Both the position numbers and the translations under genes were made by a program. Shown here piece after piece: positions 44,879-52,793 of a stretch of DNA of 64,000 nucleotides (position 1 is its first letter; each line of letters opens with the position of its first letter). The stretch covers positions 37,075 to 101,074 of the forward strand of contig NZ_SRZC01000014.1 of the NCBI RefSeq assembly GCF_004792655.1, given 5' to 3'. Under the pieces are notes generated by a model, which saw only the letters and a list, made by a program, of their open reading frames with translations, did not search any database and had not been told where the DNA came from. This stretch comes from Palleniella muris (GTDB taxonomy: Bacteria; Bacteroidota; Bacteroidia; Bacteroidales; Bacteroidaceae).

Positions 44879-45553
44879 TCATAACCAAAGGGTTTCCATT
44901 TTGGGGACATTGATGATTCCACGCTGCAGTTGAATCTTTCCAGTTGATTCAAGTTCATTGAGAACTTTGGAGACTTCGTTTCGTGTTAACCCGGTCTCAG
45001 CAGCCAGCTGCCTCATTTTTATGTGGAAGATTTTCTTTCCGGTTTGCTTTGTGCAATGTGTGGAGAGGAATCTTAGGATTTTTTCTCTGTCATTTTCAGG
45101 ATGATGCCGCCATAATTCTTTTTGGAACCGTTGTGACTGTGTGGAGATAATGTTCAAAAGGTTCAGGCGGAAAACCATGAATTCTGATGACAGAAGCAGC
45201 GTATCATCCTTGCCGATGTGCAGAAAATTACATATTGAGTGTGTCCTGTATGTGTGCAGGTAACGTTGCTGCAATCCGAAGGCGCGCTCCGGTTCGAGAA
45301 CCCCGGGCATTATGATGAACTCTGTCACACGGTAGGAGCGGTCGGCGGAGGTAGAGACCATTTCCAATTCCCCGTCAAGCAGGAAGAGTAAGCCGTCGCA
45401 ACGGTCGCCACTGTTTGCCACTGTCGTGTTTCTCGAGTAACGCCGGAAGTCAAAACGGACACGTGCCACTATGTCCTGAAAGTCGCTGCCACTCATTCCT
45501 TGGAAGAGTGGCAGTTCGATTAGTTTGTCATATATTGTCAGTGCTGTCGGCAT
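44879..45553 (-). CDS. Crp/Fnr-family transcriptional regulator
   Basis: The 224-aa protein has a cNMP-binding jelly roll (residues ~15-130; GDRCDGLLFLLDGELEM) and a winged-helix domain with HTH QLAAETGLTRNEVSKVLNELE. The cyclic nucleotide pocket is not conserved enough to call an effector, and no Cys cluster for an Fe-S cofactor is seen. It is the last gene of the minus-strand run from DUF4199 and lies 23 bp after apbE. Targets are unknown. Confidence 0.85.
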   Translation of the reverse strand: MPTALTIYDKLIELPLFQGMSGSDFQDIVARVRFDFRRYSRNTTVANSGDRCDGLLFLLDGELEMVSTSADRSYRVTEFIIMPGVLEPERAFGLQQRYLHTYRTHSICNFLHIGKDDTLLLSSEFMVFRLNLLNIISTQSQRFQKELWRHHPENDREKILRFLSTHCTKQTGKKIFHIKMRQLAAETGLTRNEVSKVLNELESTGKIQLQRGIINVPKMETLWL

Positions 45554-45576
45554 GTTACGCTGCTAACTAAGTCAAG

Positions 45577-46575
45577 TCAAAGACCTTCTGATTTCCACAC
45601 CTTGTATTTTCCGTTATCGTCATAGATGATGTATGCCTTCATGTCGCTATGGCGTGCAAGCACCTCTTTTGCTTTTTCCAGCCCCATGACCATGAATGAT
45701 GTCGCGTAGGCATCGGCGCGTGCGCATTCCTTGCATAGGACGGTGGCAGAGAGGATGCTGTGTTGTACGGGATAGCCCGTCTTTGGGTCGATGGTGTGTG
45801 CATATTTCTTTCCGTCCTTGTAGTAGAAATTGCGGTAATTGCCGGATGTTGCCATGGCAATGTCGGTTATGTCAAGCACTGTTTGCAGTTCTTTCTTCTG
45901 TGCGAGTGAGTCGTCGACAGGTTTCTCCACACCGATTTTCCAAGGCAGTCGTTTAGGCGAGATTCCCTTTGTGACAATCTCTCCGCCGATTTCCACCATG
46001 AAGTTCTTTATTCCCATGGCGGTCAGATAGCGTGCCACGACATCCGAGCCGTAGCCTTTCGCTATGGCGGAGCAGTCGAGCATGATGTCCGGGTTGCTTT
46101 TCCTGATGCTTTTCCCGATGAGTGAGACTTTCCCGAATCCTACAAACTGGCGCAGTGAGTCAATCGTTTCTTTTGTCGGCGGGCAGTCGTTCTTGAATCC
46201 GAATCCCCACGCATTGACCAATGGTGCAACGGTTATGTCGAATGCACCATCGGTGTCCTTGCTTATTTGTTTCGCAAGGTCAAACACATTGAGGAACATT
46301 TGGTCGATTTCCACGCGTTCGTTGCGGTTTATGGCTGAGATTACGGAGCGTTTGTTGAATGTTGAAAGTGAGTTGTCCACTTTCTGAAGCTCTGCCTCAA
46401 TCTCTTTCTTCAGATTCTTGTCGTGCTGGTAGGTTATGCTGTAGAATGTGCCGAAAACCATACCTTCATCGTGCTGATAAGGCATGGTTTGCTGCTGGCG
46501 TATGATGATGACTGTGCCGACGATGAGGAGTGCAAGTGCCGGCAGCTGCCATAGGAGTCTTTTGTTCTTGTCCAA
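45577..46575 (-). CDS. apbE: FAD:protein FMN transferase (ApbE)
   Basis: The 332-aa periplasmic enzyme has an N-terminal signal/anchor helix (LPALALLIVGTVIIIRQ). ApbE motifs are DCSAIAKGYGSDVVARYL, ATSGNYRNFYYKDGKKYAHTIDPKTGYP and ADAYATSFMVMG. It transfers FMN from FAD to Thr/Ser of target flavoproteins such as NqrB/NqrC or RnfG; none lies in this window. It is between the DUF6048 gene (30 bp) and crp (23 bp). Confidence 0.92.
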   Translation of the reverse strand: MDKNKRLLWQLPALALLIVGTVIIIRQQQTMPYQHDEGMVFGTFYSITYQHDKNLKKEIEAELQKVDNSLSTFNKRSVISAINRNERVEIDQMFLNVFDLAKQISKDTDGAFDITVAPLVNAWGFGFKNDCPPTKETIDSLRQFVGFGKVSLIGKSIRKSNPDIMLDCSAIAKGYGSDVVARYLTAMGIKNFMVEIGGEIVTKGISPKRLPWKIGVEKPVDDSLAQKKELQTVLDITDIAMATSGNYRNFYYKDGKKYAHTIDPKTGYPVQHSILSATVLCKECARADAYATSFMVMGLEKAKEVLARHSDMKAYIIYDDNGKYKVWKSEGL

Positions 46576-46605
46576 TGTTTTGCTTAGGTTTTGTGTTCTG
46601 TTATG

Positions 46606-47310
46606 TCAGAATTGGATGCTTATGTTGTACAATGCCATCCAACGTGATGATTCCGTACCTCTTCCGTAGCCCGGTGCGTAGAGTGGAATGTTTGTGTAGT
46701 CGGAGCAACTCAGCTTGCGGCGGTAGCGCAGTGACCATCCCATGTGTAGCGGTCCCCAGACTTTCGCATCGGCACCGAATACTATTTCCACCCATTGCAG
46801 TGTGCATTTCTCCGAGGTCGTTTGGTAGTCTTTTATTACATTGTTGGCAGGTGCCGGGGTGTCTTCGCCGGGTTCTGTCTCTCCACCGGTTGGCGGCGTC
46901 TCTTCAAGGACGGGAGCTGTCGTATCGTAGTCAAAGGATGTTATGCCGTAGCGCATGCCGACAGTCAGCCGATAGTCATCGTGGCGGTTTTTGAGGATGT
47001 TGAAGTCACATCCAATGCGCCCGAATGGTGCTTTTGTCTTGTAGGAAGTGTACGTATCGGCGTCATATCTGTCCGCTGTGCCGTAGCCCACCTCTACTGT
47101 AGGCAGGAACAATCCCTTTATGTGGGCTTGTACGGTGGCTTGGTATTCACCTCGGTCACTCATCGCGCGCCTTATCGGTCCCATGAGGTCTATGCCCACG
47201 GAAATGCTTTCGAGGAAAGGCACTTTATTGTCCGGTGTCTCTTCCGTTGTCTGTGCTGTGGCTGTGAGCGCAGAGAATGCTGTCAAGAATATGAGAAGTT
47301 TCCTTTTCAC
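46606..47310 (-). CDS. DUF6048 outer-membrane/periplasmic protein
   Basis: GTG 47310 gives a 234-aa protein with a signal peptide (MKRKLLIFLTAFSALTATAQ). The mature part has barrel-like strands (FLESISVGIDLMGPIRRAM, LFLPTVEVGYGTADRY, YRLTVGMRYGITSFDY, GADAKVWGPLHMGWSLRYRRKL) and a Pro/Glu/Thr-rich loop (residues ~140-165). It ends with the aromatic strand MALYNISIQF. The family is one I recall from Bacteroidota; function unknown. An upstream TTG start would hide the signal. Confidence 0.7.
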   Translation of the reverse strand: MKRKLLIFLTAFSALTATAQTTEETPDNKVPFLESISVGIDLMGPIRRAMSDRGEYQATVQAHIKGLFLPTVEVGYGTADRYDADTYTSYKTKAPFGRIGCDFNILKNRHDDYRLTVGMRYGITSFDYDTTAPVLEETPPTGGETEPGEDTPAPANNVIKDYQTTSEKCTLQWVEIVFGADAKVWGPLHMGWSLRYRRKLSCSDYTNIPLYAPGYGRGTESSRWMALYNISIQF

Positions 47311-47368
47311 GTGTCTGGTTTTGTGTATGAAAGTTCCGCTGTATGGCAAGGTCGCTTGCCGCTTGTGC

Positions 47369-48328
47369 TTATACGGTTTTCTCTATCAGGTAGTCATTGC
47401 GTCCCTGCGATGTGCGGGAGATGAGGTCGCCTAAGAATCCGGCAAGGAAAAGTTGTGTGCCGATAATCATCATTGTCAGGGAGATGAAGAAATAAGGCGA
47501 GTCGGTGATGAGTCGCTGCGGAATGCCTGCCGAGAGGCAGTAAAGCTTGTCTGCGCCAAGCAGTACAACAGCTACAAACCCGATAAAGAACATCAGTGAG
47601 CCGAGAAATCCGAACACATGCATCGGCTTGCGGCCGAACGCTGAGAGAAACCACAGTGTCATGAGGTCGAGGTAGCCGTTGACAAAGCGGTTCCAGCCCA
47701 TGAACTTCGATGTGCCGTATTTGCGCGCCTGATGATGCACGAGCTTTTCGCCTATCTTTGTGAATCCGGCATTCTTGGCAAGATAAGGGATGTAGCGGTG
47801 CATTTCTCCGTAAACCTCAATATTCTTCACCACCTCCTTGCGGTAGGCCTTCAGTCCGCAGTTGAAGTCGTGGAGGTTGTGTATGCCCGACACTTTCCGT
47901 GCGGTGGCGTTGAAGAGTTTGGTAGGAATGGTTTTGGATAGCGGGTCACCCTTGGAGCGGTTCATCTTGTAGCCGCTGACAAGGTCGTAGCCTTCCTCCT
48001 TGATCATGCGGTAGAGCCCCGGAATCTCGTCAGGGGAATCCTGCAAGTCGGCATCCATGGTGATGACTACATCGCCCTCAGCCTGGTCGAATCCGCAGAA
48101 GAGGGCAGGGGACTTGCCGTAGTTGCGGCGGAACTTTATGCCACGCACCTCAGGATTGTTGGCGGCAAGTTGCTCTATGACATCCCATGAGTGGTCTGTT
48201 GAACCGTCGTTGACGAATATCACTTCATAGGACAATTTGTTTTCGTTGCATACACGGGCTATCCACGCATGCAGTTCCGGTAGTGACTCTTCCTCGTTGA
48301 AGAGTGGTATGATGACGGAAAGATTCAT
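47369..48328 (-). CDS. GT2 glycosyltransferase (dolichol-phosphate mannosyltransferase-like)
   Basis: The 319-aa protein has a GT-A domain: MNLSVIIPLFNEEESLPEL, VIFVNDGSTDHSW, and DADLQDSPDEIPGL holding the metal-binding acidic residues. NLHDFNCGLKAYRKEVV and HRYIPYLAKNAGF follow. The C-terminus has two membrane helices (about 230-255 and 275-300). Such enzymes charge polyprenyl phosphate with a sugar for lipid or surface glycan modification. It lies 69 bp after DUF4199 and 58 bp before DUF6048. Confidence 0.85.
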   Translation of the reverse strand: MNLSVIIPLFNEEESLPELHAWIARVCNENKLSYEVIFVNDGSTDHSWDVIEQLAANNPEVRGIKFRRNYGKSPALFCGFDQAEGDVVITMDADLQDSPDEIPGLYRMIKEEGYDLVSGYKMNRSKGDPLSKTIPTKLFNATARKVSGIHNLHDFNCGLKAYRKEVVKNIEVYGEMHRYIPYLAKNAGFTKIGEKLVHHQARKYGTSKFMGWNRFVNGYLDLMTLWFLSAFGRKPMHVFGFLGSLMFFIGFVAVVLLGADKLYCLSAGIPQRLITDSPYFFISLTMMIIGTQLFLAGFLGDLISRTSQGRNDYLIEKTV

Positions 48329-48397
48329 TTCTTTGTTATGTTTTTGTGCCGCATCTTCAAGAAGCGAGATTCACTCTTGTTCACGGCAAAGGCTGTG

Positions 48398-48949
48398 TTA
48401 CTGTTTGCCGGTTCTTGCCACACTTCTTTTGGTGAAAAGTGCGATGAACCAGCTGAGGATTACACCGAAAAAGATGTTCATCCACATGAATGTGAATGCA
48501 AAGTCTATCGGGCGTGTCTCGGAGAGGATGTTCAGCTGTGCAAGGACTTCCTCTTTGGACACTTTGTAGGCTTCCAGAACCGGTGCGAATTCCGGTGTGC
48601 TTATCATTCTTGTCATGCTTCCGAGCATCCTGCCTTGGTCAAGGAACTCAAAGTATGCCCACTGTGCTATGGCAAGCAGTAGCGTTGCGTAGAAGAAAAT
48701 CAGCAGTGAGTAGCAGTAGGCGCGCCGGAAACTGAGCATTCCTCCCAACACTCTGTCGCGGTAGTAGCGTACGAAGGAAGCTGCGAGGAATGGGATGAAG
48801 ATGATTGTGAAATTGAAGAAGAAGGACAGAACCGGCTCGGAGATGCTTCCAACGAAGCATGCAAAACCGGCAATCCATAGCAGTCCCATAATTGTACCGT
48901 GCAGGCGCGCGTATGCCTTAAGTTGTATGTATTCTGGCTTTGTGAGCAA
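48398..48949 (-). CDS. DUF4199 membrane protein
   Basis: The 183-aa protein has four membrane helices (GLLWIAGFACFVGSI, LSFFFNFTIIFIPFLAASF, CYSLLIFFYATLLLAIAQW, FTFMWMNIFFGVILSWFIALF), as in the DUF4199 family. The frame is open further upstream to a GTG at 49006, but that GTG lies within the tRNA terminator, so TTG 48949 (LLTKPEYIQLKAYARLHG) is the better start; family members I recall begin with a similar TKEEY segment. It leads the minus-strand run GT2-DUF6048-apbE-crp. Confidence 0.7.
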   Translation of the reverse strand: MLTKPEYIQLKAYARLHGTIMGLLWIAGFACFVGSISEPVLSFFFNFTIIFIPFLAASFVRYYRDRVLGGMLSFRRAYCYSLLIFFYATLLLAIAQWAYFEFLDQGRMLGSMTRMISTPEFAPVLEAYKVSKEEVLAQLNILSETRPIDFAFTFMWMNIFFGVILSWFIALFTKRSVARTGKQ

Positions 48950-48997
48950 AATGTTTCTCTTTTTTGTGTAAATAAGTGGTGTATCTTTAACTAAAAA

Positions 48998-49027
48998 AGG
49001 AATCACCTCGCAGAGATGATTCCTTTT
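48998..49027 (-). terminator. Terminator of the SRP RNA-tRNA-Thr unit
   Basis: On the minus strand AAAAAGGAATCA pairs with TGATTCCTTTTT around a short loop, ending in TTTTTT. It starts six bases after the tRNA 3' end. Confidence 0.8.
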
Positions 49028-49032
49028 TGTGA

Positions 49033-49105
49033 GCCTCTTGTCGGATTCGAACCAACGACCCCGAGATTACAAATCACGTGCTCTGGCCAACTGAGCTAAA
49101 GAGGC
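49033..49105 (-). tRNA. tRNA-Thr (anticodon TGT)
   Basis: The 73-nt RNA folds with acceptor arms GCCTCTT/AAGAGGC, D stem GCTC/GAGC, anticodon stem CGTGA/TCTCG (one T-T mismatch), loop TTTGTAA, and T stem GTTGG/CCGAC with TTCGAAT. Anticodon TGT reads ACA/ACG. CCA is not encoded. It directly follows the SRP-type RNA and precedes a terminator. Confidence 0.96.
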
Positions 49106-49106
49106 G

Positions 49107-49211
49107 GGTGGACGAGCTACTCACATCGCACCGCTACAACCAAGTACCCTTGCTGCGATCAAGCCCTGGGGGAGTTCCGAGGGAGCTGGTCGTATGAGAC
49201 TCGCCCGTGTG
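49107..49211 (-). ncRNA. ffs: Signal recognition particle RNA (4.5S type)
   Basis: On the minus strand a ~105-nt hairpin has long arms (CACACGGGCGAG near the 5' end, CTCGTCC near the 3' end) and the SRP helix-8 core CCCCCAGG...GCAGCAAGGGTA (49145-49171), where FfhM binds. The apical loop reads GCTTGATC instead of a GGAA/GNRA tetraloop. Ends are estimated from pairing. A TACCTTTG box is ~52 bases upstream of the 5' end, so there is an unexplained 5' leader. It is probably cut from a shared transcript with tRNA-Thr. Confidence 0.8.
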
Positions 49212-49262
49212 GAAATGACTTGCCGTGATAGCTTGCCATACGTTGCTTTCTCAAAAGCGATT

Positions 49263-49270
49263 GCAAAGGT
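49263..49270 (-). promoter_or_regulatory. -7 promoter box for the SRP RNA-tRNA-Thr unit
   Basis: The minus strand reads TACCTTTG, matching TAnnTTTG. No clear -33 TTTG was found. Confidence 0.6.
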
Positions 49271-49384
49271 AATAAGAAATAATAATATCCACGAATTTAT
49301 ACGGTCATAATTATGGTTTCTTAACTAAATGCTATGGGAAATAAAGGATGTTTATTGAAAATAGTTTGGTTGCAAATGCAAAAT

Positions 49385-49516
49385 GTAAACAGTGACACAA
49401 TGAACGGTTGTCTTTTGCATGATAAAAGGTAACGTTTGGCTTAGTGAAAGGTAACGCTTGACCATACAAAGTCTTATCTTTCCTTATACAAATAGTATTT
49501 TAACGTTTGTTGGATT
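49385..49516. repeat. 22-bp-period tandem array 4 (six units)
   Basis: Unit starts at 49385 (GTAAAC), 49407 (GTTGTC), 49429 (GTAACG), 49451 (GTAACG), 49473 (CTTATC) and 49495 (GTATTT) are exactly 22 bases apart. GATAAAAG, GTGAAAG and TACAAA precede the central cores. A degenerate unit at 49363 ends GCAAAAT. It lies in the spacer between the SRP RNA promoter and the galK terminator; the rest of that spacer shows nothing else. Confidence 0.85.
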
Positions 49517-49642
49517 TTATGTTTGCCAAAAGTGCAAATATTCCTGTCGTTTTGCACGCTATAATGCTGTTTTGCTTGCATATTGACAAAAACAGATTGA
49601 TACTCTACAGACTTTGGAAGTAACTTTATTATTGTTGTCCGG

Positions 49643-49695
49643 TAAAAAACAATGCTCCCTCTGCAATGCCATTACAGCTGCAGACGGAGCATTGT
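49643..49695 (-). terminator. galK operon terminator, overlapping a sequence shared with 22437-22464
   Basis: On the minus strand ACAATGCTCC and GGAGCATTGT (with CTGC/GCAG inside) pair, ending in TTTTTT. The T-run and following bases belong to a 28-bp sequence (49627-49654) identical, in inverse orientation, to 22437-22464. Confidence 0.85.
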
Positions 49696-49750
49696 ATGAT
49701 TAGTGGATATGGTTGCTTGTGTTATTAAGCAGAATCCGTTGTGTTGCGGG

Positions 49751-50917
49751 TTAGCATACTTTCCGTGAGCCGTTGCCAATGACAACATCGATGACAATCG
49801 GTTCGTGGCCGTATTTTGCGGAGAATTTCTCTTTTGCTGTCTTTATGAAATTGTCATAAAGGTCTGTCTTCAAGAGGTTTATTGTGCAGCCTCCGAAGCC
49901 ACCGCCCATGATGCGGCTGCCGGTCACGCCACACTCACGTGCTATGTCGTTGAGATAGTCGAGTTCCTCGCAACTGACCTCGTAATCTTTGGACAGTCCG
50001 TCGTGTGTGAGGTACATGAGGCGTCCCACTTCCTCGTAGTCGCCTTTCTCCAAAGCATTGCACACTCCGAGTACACGGTCTTTCTCACCGAGCACGAAGG
50101 TAGCGCGCTTGATGTCCTCGGCAGAGACGGTGTCGCGGACAGCTTCAAGATGCTCCCATGTGCAGTTGCGGAGAGTCTTTGCATTGAGCTCCGGGAATTT
50201 CTCGTTTACGGCTTTCACTACATTCTCGCAAGAGTTGCGTCGGTCGTTGTATGGGCTGCCACTGAGTTCGTGCTTTACGCGTGAGTTTAGAAGCACAACC
50301 TTGTAGCCTGCCTTTTCAGGGTTGAATGGGAAATATTCAAACTCACGGCTGTCGCAGTCAAGGCGCATGAGCTTGCCTTCCTGCCCGAACATACTGGCAA
50401 ACTGGTCCATGATGCCACAGTTGCATCCGATGTACTTGTGCTCTGTTGCCTGTCCTGCAAGTACCATGTCCCACTTGGATACTTTGTTGTCGCCGAACAA
50501 ATCATTGAGTGCATAGGCAAAGCAGCTTTCAAGGGCTGCAGAAGATGACATGCCGGCACCGAGTGGGATGTCGCCTGCGAAGGCTGTGTTGAAGCCTTTC
50601 ACGTCAACGCCGAGTGCTTTCATCTCACGGCACATGCCGTAGATGAATCGTGCCCAAGTTGCGCTTGGTCCTTTAGGGTCGTCGATGTCAAACTCCACGC
50701 GGTCCTTCAGGTCGATGGAGTAGGCGAGTACCTTGTTTGTGCCGTTTGGACGAACTTCCGCCATGATGCAGTAGTTTACTGCACCCGGGAATACGAAGCC
50801 TCCGTTATAGTCTGTATGCTCACCGATGAGGTTGATGCGTCCCGGTGATGCGTAGATGTTGCCTGTCTTTCCGTCAAAATGCTTGATGAAGCGGCTTCTG
50901 ATGTAATCTGTTTCCAT
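49751..50917 (-). CDS. galK: Galactokinase
   Basis: The 388-aa GHMP kinase phosphorylates galactose at C1. Motifs are the galactokinase signature GRINLIGEHTDYNGGFVFPG near residues 25-45, the ATP-binding PLGAGMSSSAALESCFAYAL, catalytic Asp in CGIMDQFASMFG and motif 3 GSRIMGGGFGGCTINL. ATG 50917 (METDYIRSRFIKHF) was preferred over a TTG three codons upstream. It is the last gene of the long minus-strand group, 107 bp after galM; galT is absent from the window. Confidence 0.96.
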   Translation of the reverse strand: METDYIRSRFIKHFDGKTGNIYASPGRINLIGEHTDYNGGFVFPGAVNYCIMAEVRPNGTNKVLAYSIDLKDRVEFDIDDPKGPSATWARFIYGMCREMKALGVDVKGFNTAFAGDIPLGAGMSSSAALESCFAYALNDLFGDNKVSKWDMVLAGQATEHKYIGCNCGIMDQFASMFGQEGKLMRLDCDSREFEYFPFNPEKAGYKVVLLNSRVKHELSGSPYNDRRNSCENVVKAVNEKFPELNAKTLRNCTWEHLEAVRDTVSAEDIKRATFVLGEKDRVLGVCNALEKGDYEEVGRLMYLTHDGLSKDYEVSCEELDYLNDIARECGVTGSRIMGGGFGGCTINLLKTDLYDNFIKTAKEKFSAKYGHEPIVIDVVIGNGSRKVC

Positions 50918-51024
50918 AAGTTTCAAAAGTTAGGTGATGTTTTGTTAGTGAATATTGTGGTTCTTGAAATGGACAAAAGGTACCATGAGTTTCTTTGGCA
51001 TCTTTTGTCCACTTATGCTTGCTC

Positions 51025-52095
51025 TTACAGTGTGCCGAACTTGTAGACGGTACGCTGTGTGTATTCCTCACCCGGGTTGAGTACCACCGGCGGGAAATAC
51101 GGGCGGTTTGGTGAGTCAGGGAAATGCTGTGCCTCGAAGCAGATAGCAGAACGGCGCGGTGCTGTGCATCCGTGCTGTATGGCGTAGCCTGTGGCATAGT
51201 TGTCGGTGTACATCTGCACTCCCGGTTCTGTTGTCCAGCACTCCATGGTTCTTCCGCTGTTAGGTTCTACGATGCGTGCAGCAAAAGAGAGCTCGCCGAC
51301 TTCCTTCTTGTTGAGGACGAAGCAGTGGTCGTAGCCGTTGCCGTTCTTTATCTGCTCATCGTCAGCGTCAATGTCCTGTCCGATAGGCTTCTGTGTGCGG
51401 AAGTCGAACGGTGTGCCCTCGACCTTGAGAATCTCTCCGGTAGGGATGGATGTCTCGTCGGTAGGGAGATAGAAATCAGCGTTCACCTCACAGAGAAGGT
51501 CGTCGATTGTCGGTGTAGGGTTTGCGACACCGGCAAGGGAGAAGAAAGCGTGATGCGTGAGATTGACGATGGTCTTCTTGTTTGTTGTCGCCATGTAATC
51601 CAATATCAGCTCATTGTCGTCAGTCCATGTGTACTCGACGGTGATGCTCATTTCTCCTGTGAATCCCTCGTCTCCGTATGGAGAATTGAGTTTGAGGACA
51701 AGAGTCTGCTCGTTCATCTGTATGGCGTCCCACACTTGTGCATGGTAGCCGGTCGGTCCGCCGTGGAGGGCGTTTGGTCCGTTGTTTATGGCAAGCTGGT
51801 AATCCTTGCCGTTGAGAGTGAAACGACCTTTGCAGATGCGGTTGCCAAAGCGTCCGATGAGTGTCGAGAGATAAGGCTCGGCAGAGTTGATGACATCCTT
51901 GATGTTGTCGTGTCCCTGTATGACATCTGCTATCTGACCGTCCTTGTCAGGAACCATGAGTGAAACGATGGCTCCGCCATAATTTGCTATGGCACACTCA
52001 TATCCTTTGATATTGCGCAGGATATACAGCTCGGTTTTCTTTCCGTTGATTTCTGTCTTGAAATCTTTCGGGTTGAGGTTTGACAGGTTGTTCAT
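51025..52095 (-). CDS. galM: Aldose 1-epimerase (mutarotase)
   Basis: The 356-aa protein has mutarotase motifs: IGRFGNRICKGRF, NNGPNALHGGPTGYH (catalytic His), NLTHHAFFSLAG (second His) and CFEAQHFPDSPN with the catalytic Glu region. It interconverts alpha and beta galactose to feed galK. Most Bacteroidota enzymes of this class are exported, but this one lacks a clear signal peptide. It follows the DedA gene by 22 bp. Confidence 0.95.
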   Translation of the reverse strand: MNNLSNLNPKDFKTEINGKKTELYILRNIKGYECAIANYGGAIVSLMVPDKDGQIADVIQGHDNIKDVINSAEPYLSTLIGRFGNRICKGRFTLNGKDYQLAINNGPNALHGGPTGYHAQVWDAIQMNEQTLVLKLNSPYGDEGFTGEMSITVEYTWTDDNELILDYMATTNKKTIVNLTHHAFFSLAGVANPTPTIDDLLCEVNADFYLPTDETSIPTGEILKVEGTPFDFRTQKPIGQDIDADDEQIKNGNGYDHCFVLNKKEVGELSFAARIVEPNSGRTMECWTTEPGVQMYTDNYATGYAIQHGCTAPRRSAICFEAQHFPDSPNRPYFPPVVLNPGEEYTQRTVYKFGTL

Positions 52096-52117
52096 AAGTT
52101 ATAGGTTTAAGTTTCTT

Positions 52118-52747
52118 TTATTTTGTCTTTTTGAGCAGTTTCTTTATTAAAAAGTAGCCGGCAGCGATGACAATGATGCCGAGGATTGCTATTTTAATAT
52201 ACTCGCTGTACTCGTTGACTTTGTCCATCAGTTGTTCCTTTGGTACGATAGTCTGCAAGTACCAGCCTATAGCGGCGAGAATGCAGTTCCATATTCCGGC
52301 TCCGATGGTGGTGAAGAGGATAAACTTGAAGAAGTTCATCCTTGCCAATCCCGCAGGAATGGAGATGAGTTGGCGCACTACCGGCACGAGGCGTCCTGTA
52401 AGTGTGGCGAACACTCCATGTTCGTCAAAATATCTTTCTGCTTTCTGTATTTTCTCTTCGTTGAGCAGACACCGATGTCCCCATTTGCTGTTGGCAAAGG
52501 CATAAATCATCGGTCTGCCAAGATAGAGTGACAGGAAATAGTTGATAGCTGCACCTGCGTCAGCACCTGCCGTGGCTGCGAGGATGAGCAGAAAGACATT
52601 CTGCTCACCTGTCGCATGGGCGTTGTATGCTGCCGGAGGGAGGACAATCTCGGAAGGGAATGGGATGAACGTGCTCTCGATGGTCATCAGTATGAACACA
52701 TTGAGATAGTTCAACTGGTCTAAAAGAAATCCGAATATTTCAGTCAT
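52118..52747 (-). CDS. DedA-family (SNARE-associated) membrane protein
   Basis: The 209-aa protein has 4-5 membrane segments and DedA motifs: FIPFPSEIVLPPAAY, GADAGAAINYFLSLYLGRP, and the conserved TLTGRLVPVVRQLISIPAGLARM with Arg and Pro-Gly residues. DedA proteins are proposed lipid scramblases or flippases for undecaprenyl phosphate or phospholipids. It lies between glnS and galM in a mixed operon. Confidence 0.88.
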   Translation of the reverse strand: MTEIFGFLLDQLNYLNVFILMTIESTFIPFPSEIVLPPAAYNAHATGEQNVFLLILAATAGADAGAAINYFLSLYLGRPMIYAFANSKWGHRCLLNEEKIQKAERYFDEHGVFATLTGRLVPVVRQLISIPAGLARMNFFKFILFTTIGAGIWNCILAAIGWYLQTIVPKEQLMDKVNEYSEYIKIAILGIIVIAAGYFLIKKLLKKTK

Positions 52748-52793
52748 GTTATGAAACGTTTCTAAGTCTATGCAAATCAGTATGCGTTATGGA

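Noticed and set aside
49004..49006. GTG 49006 as the DUF4199 start
   Set aside because: It lies inside the tRNA-Thr terminator hairpin and would add residues not seen in the family.
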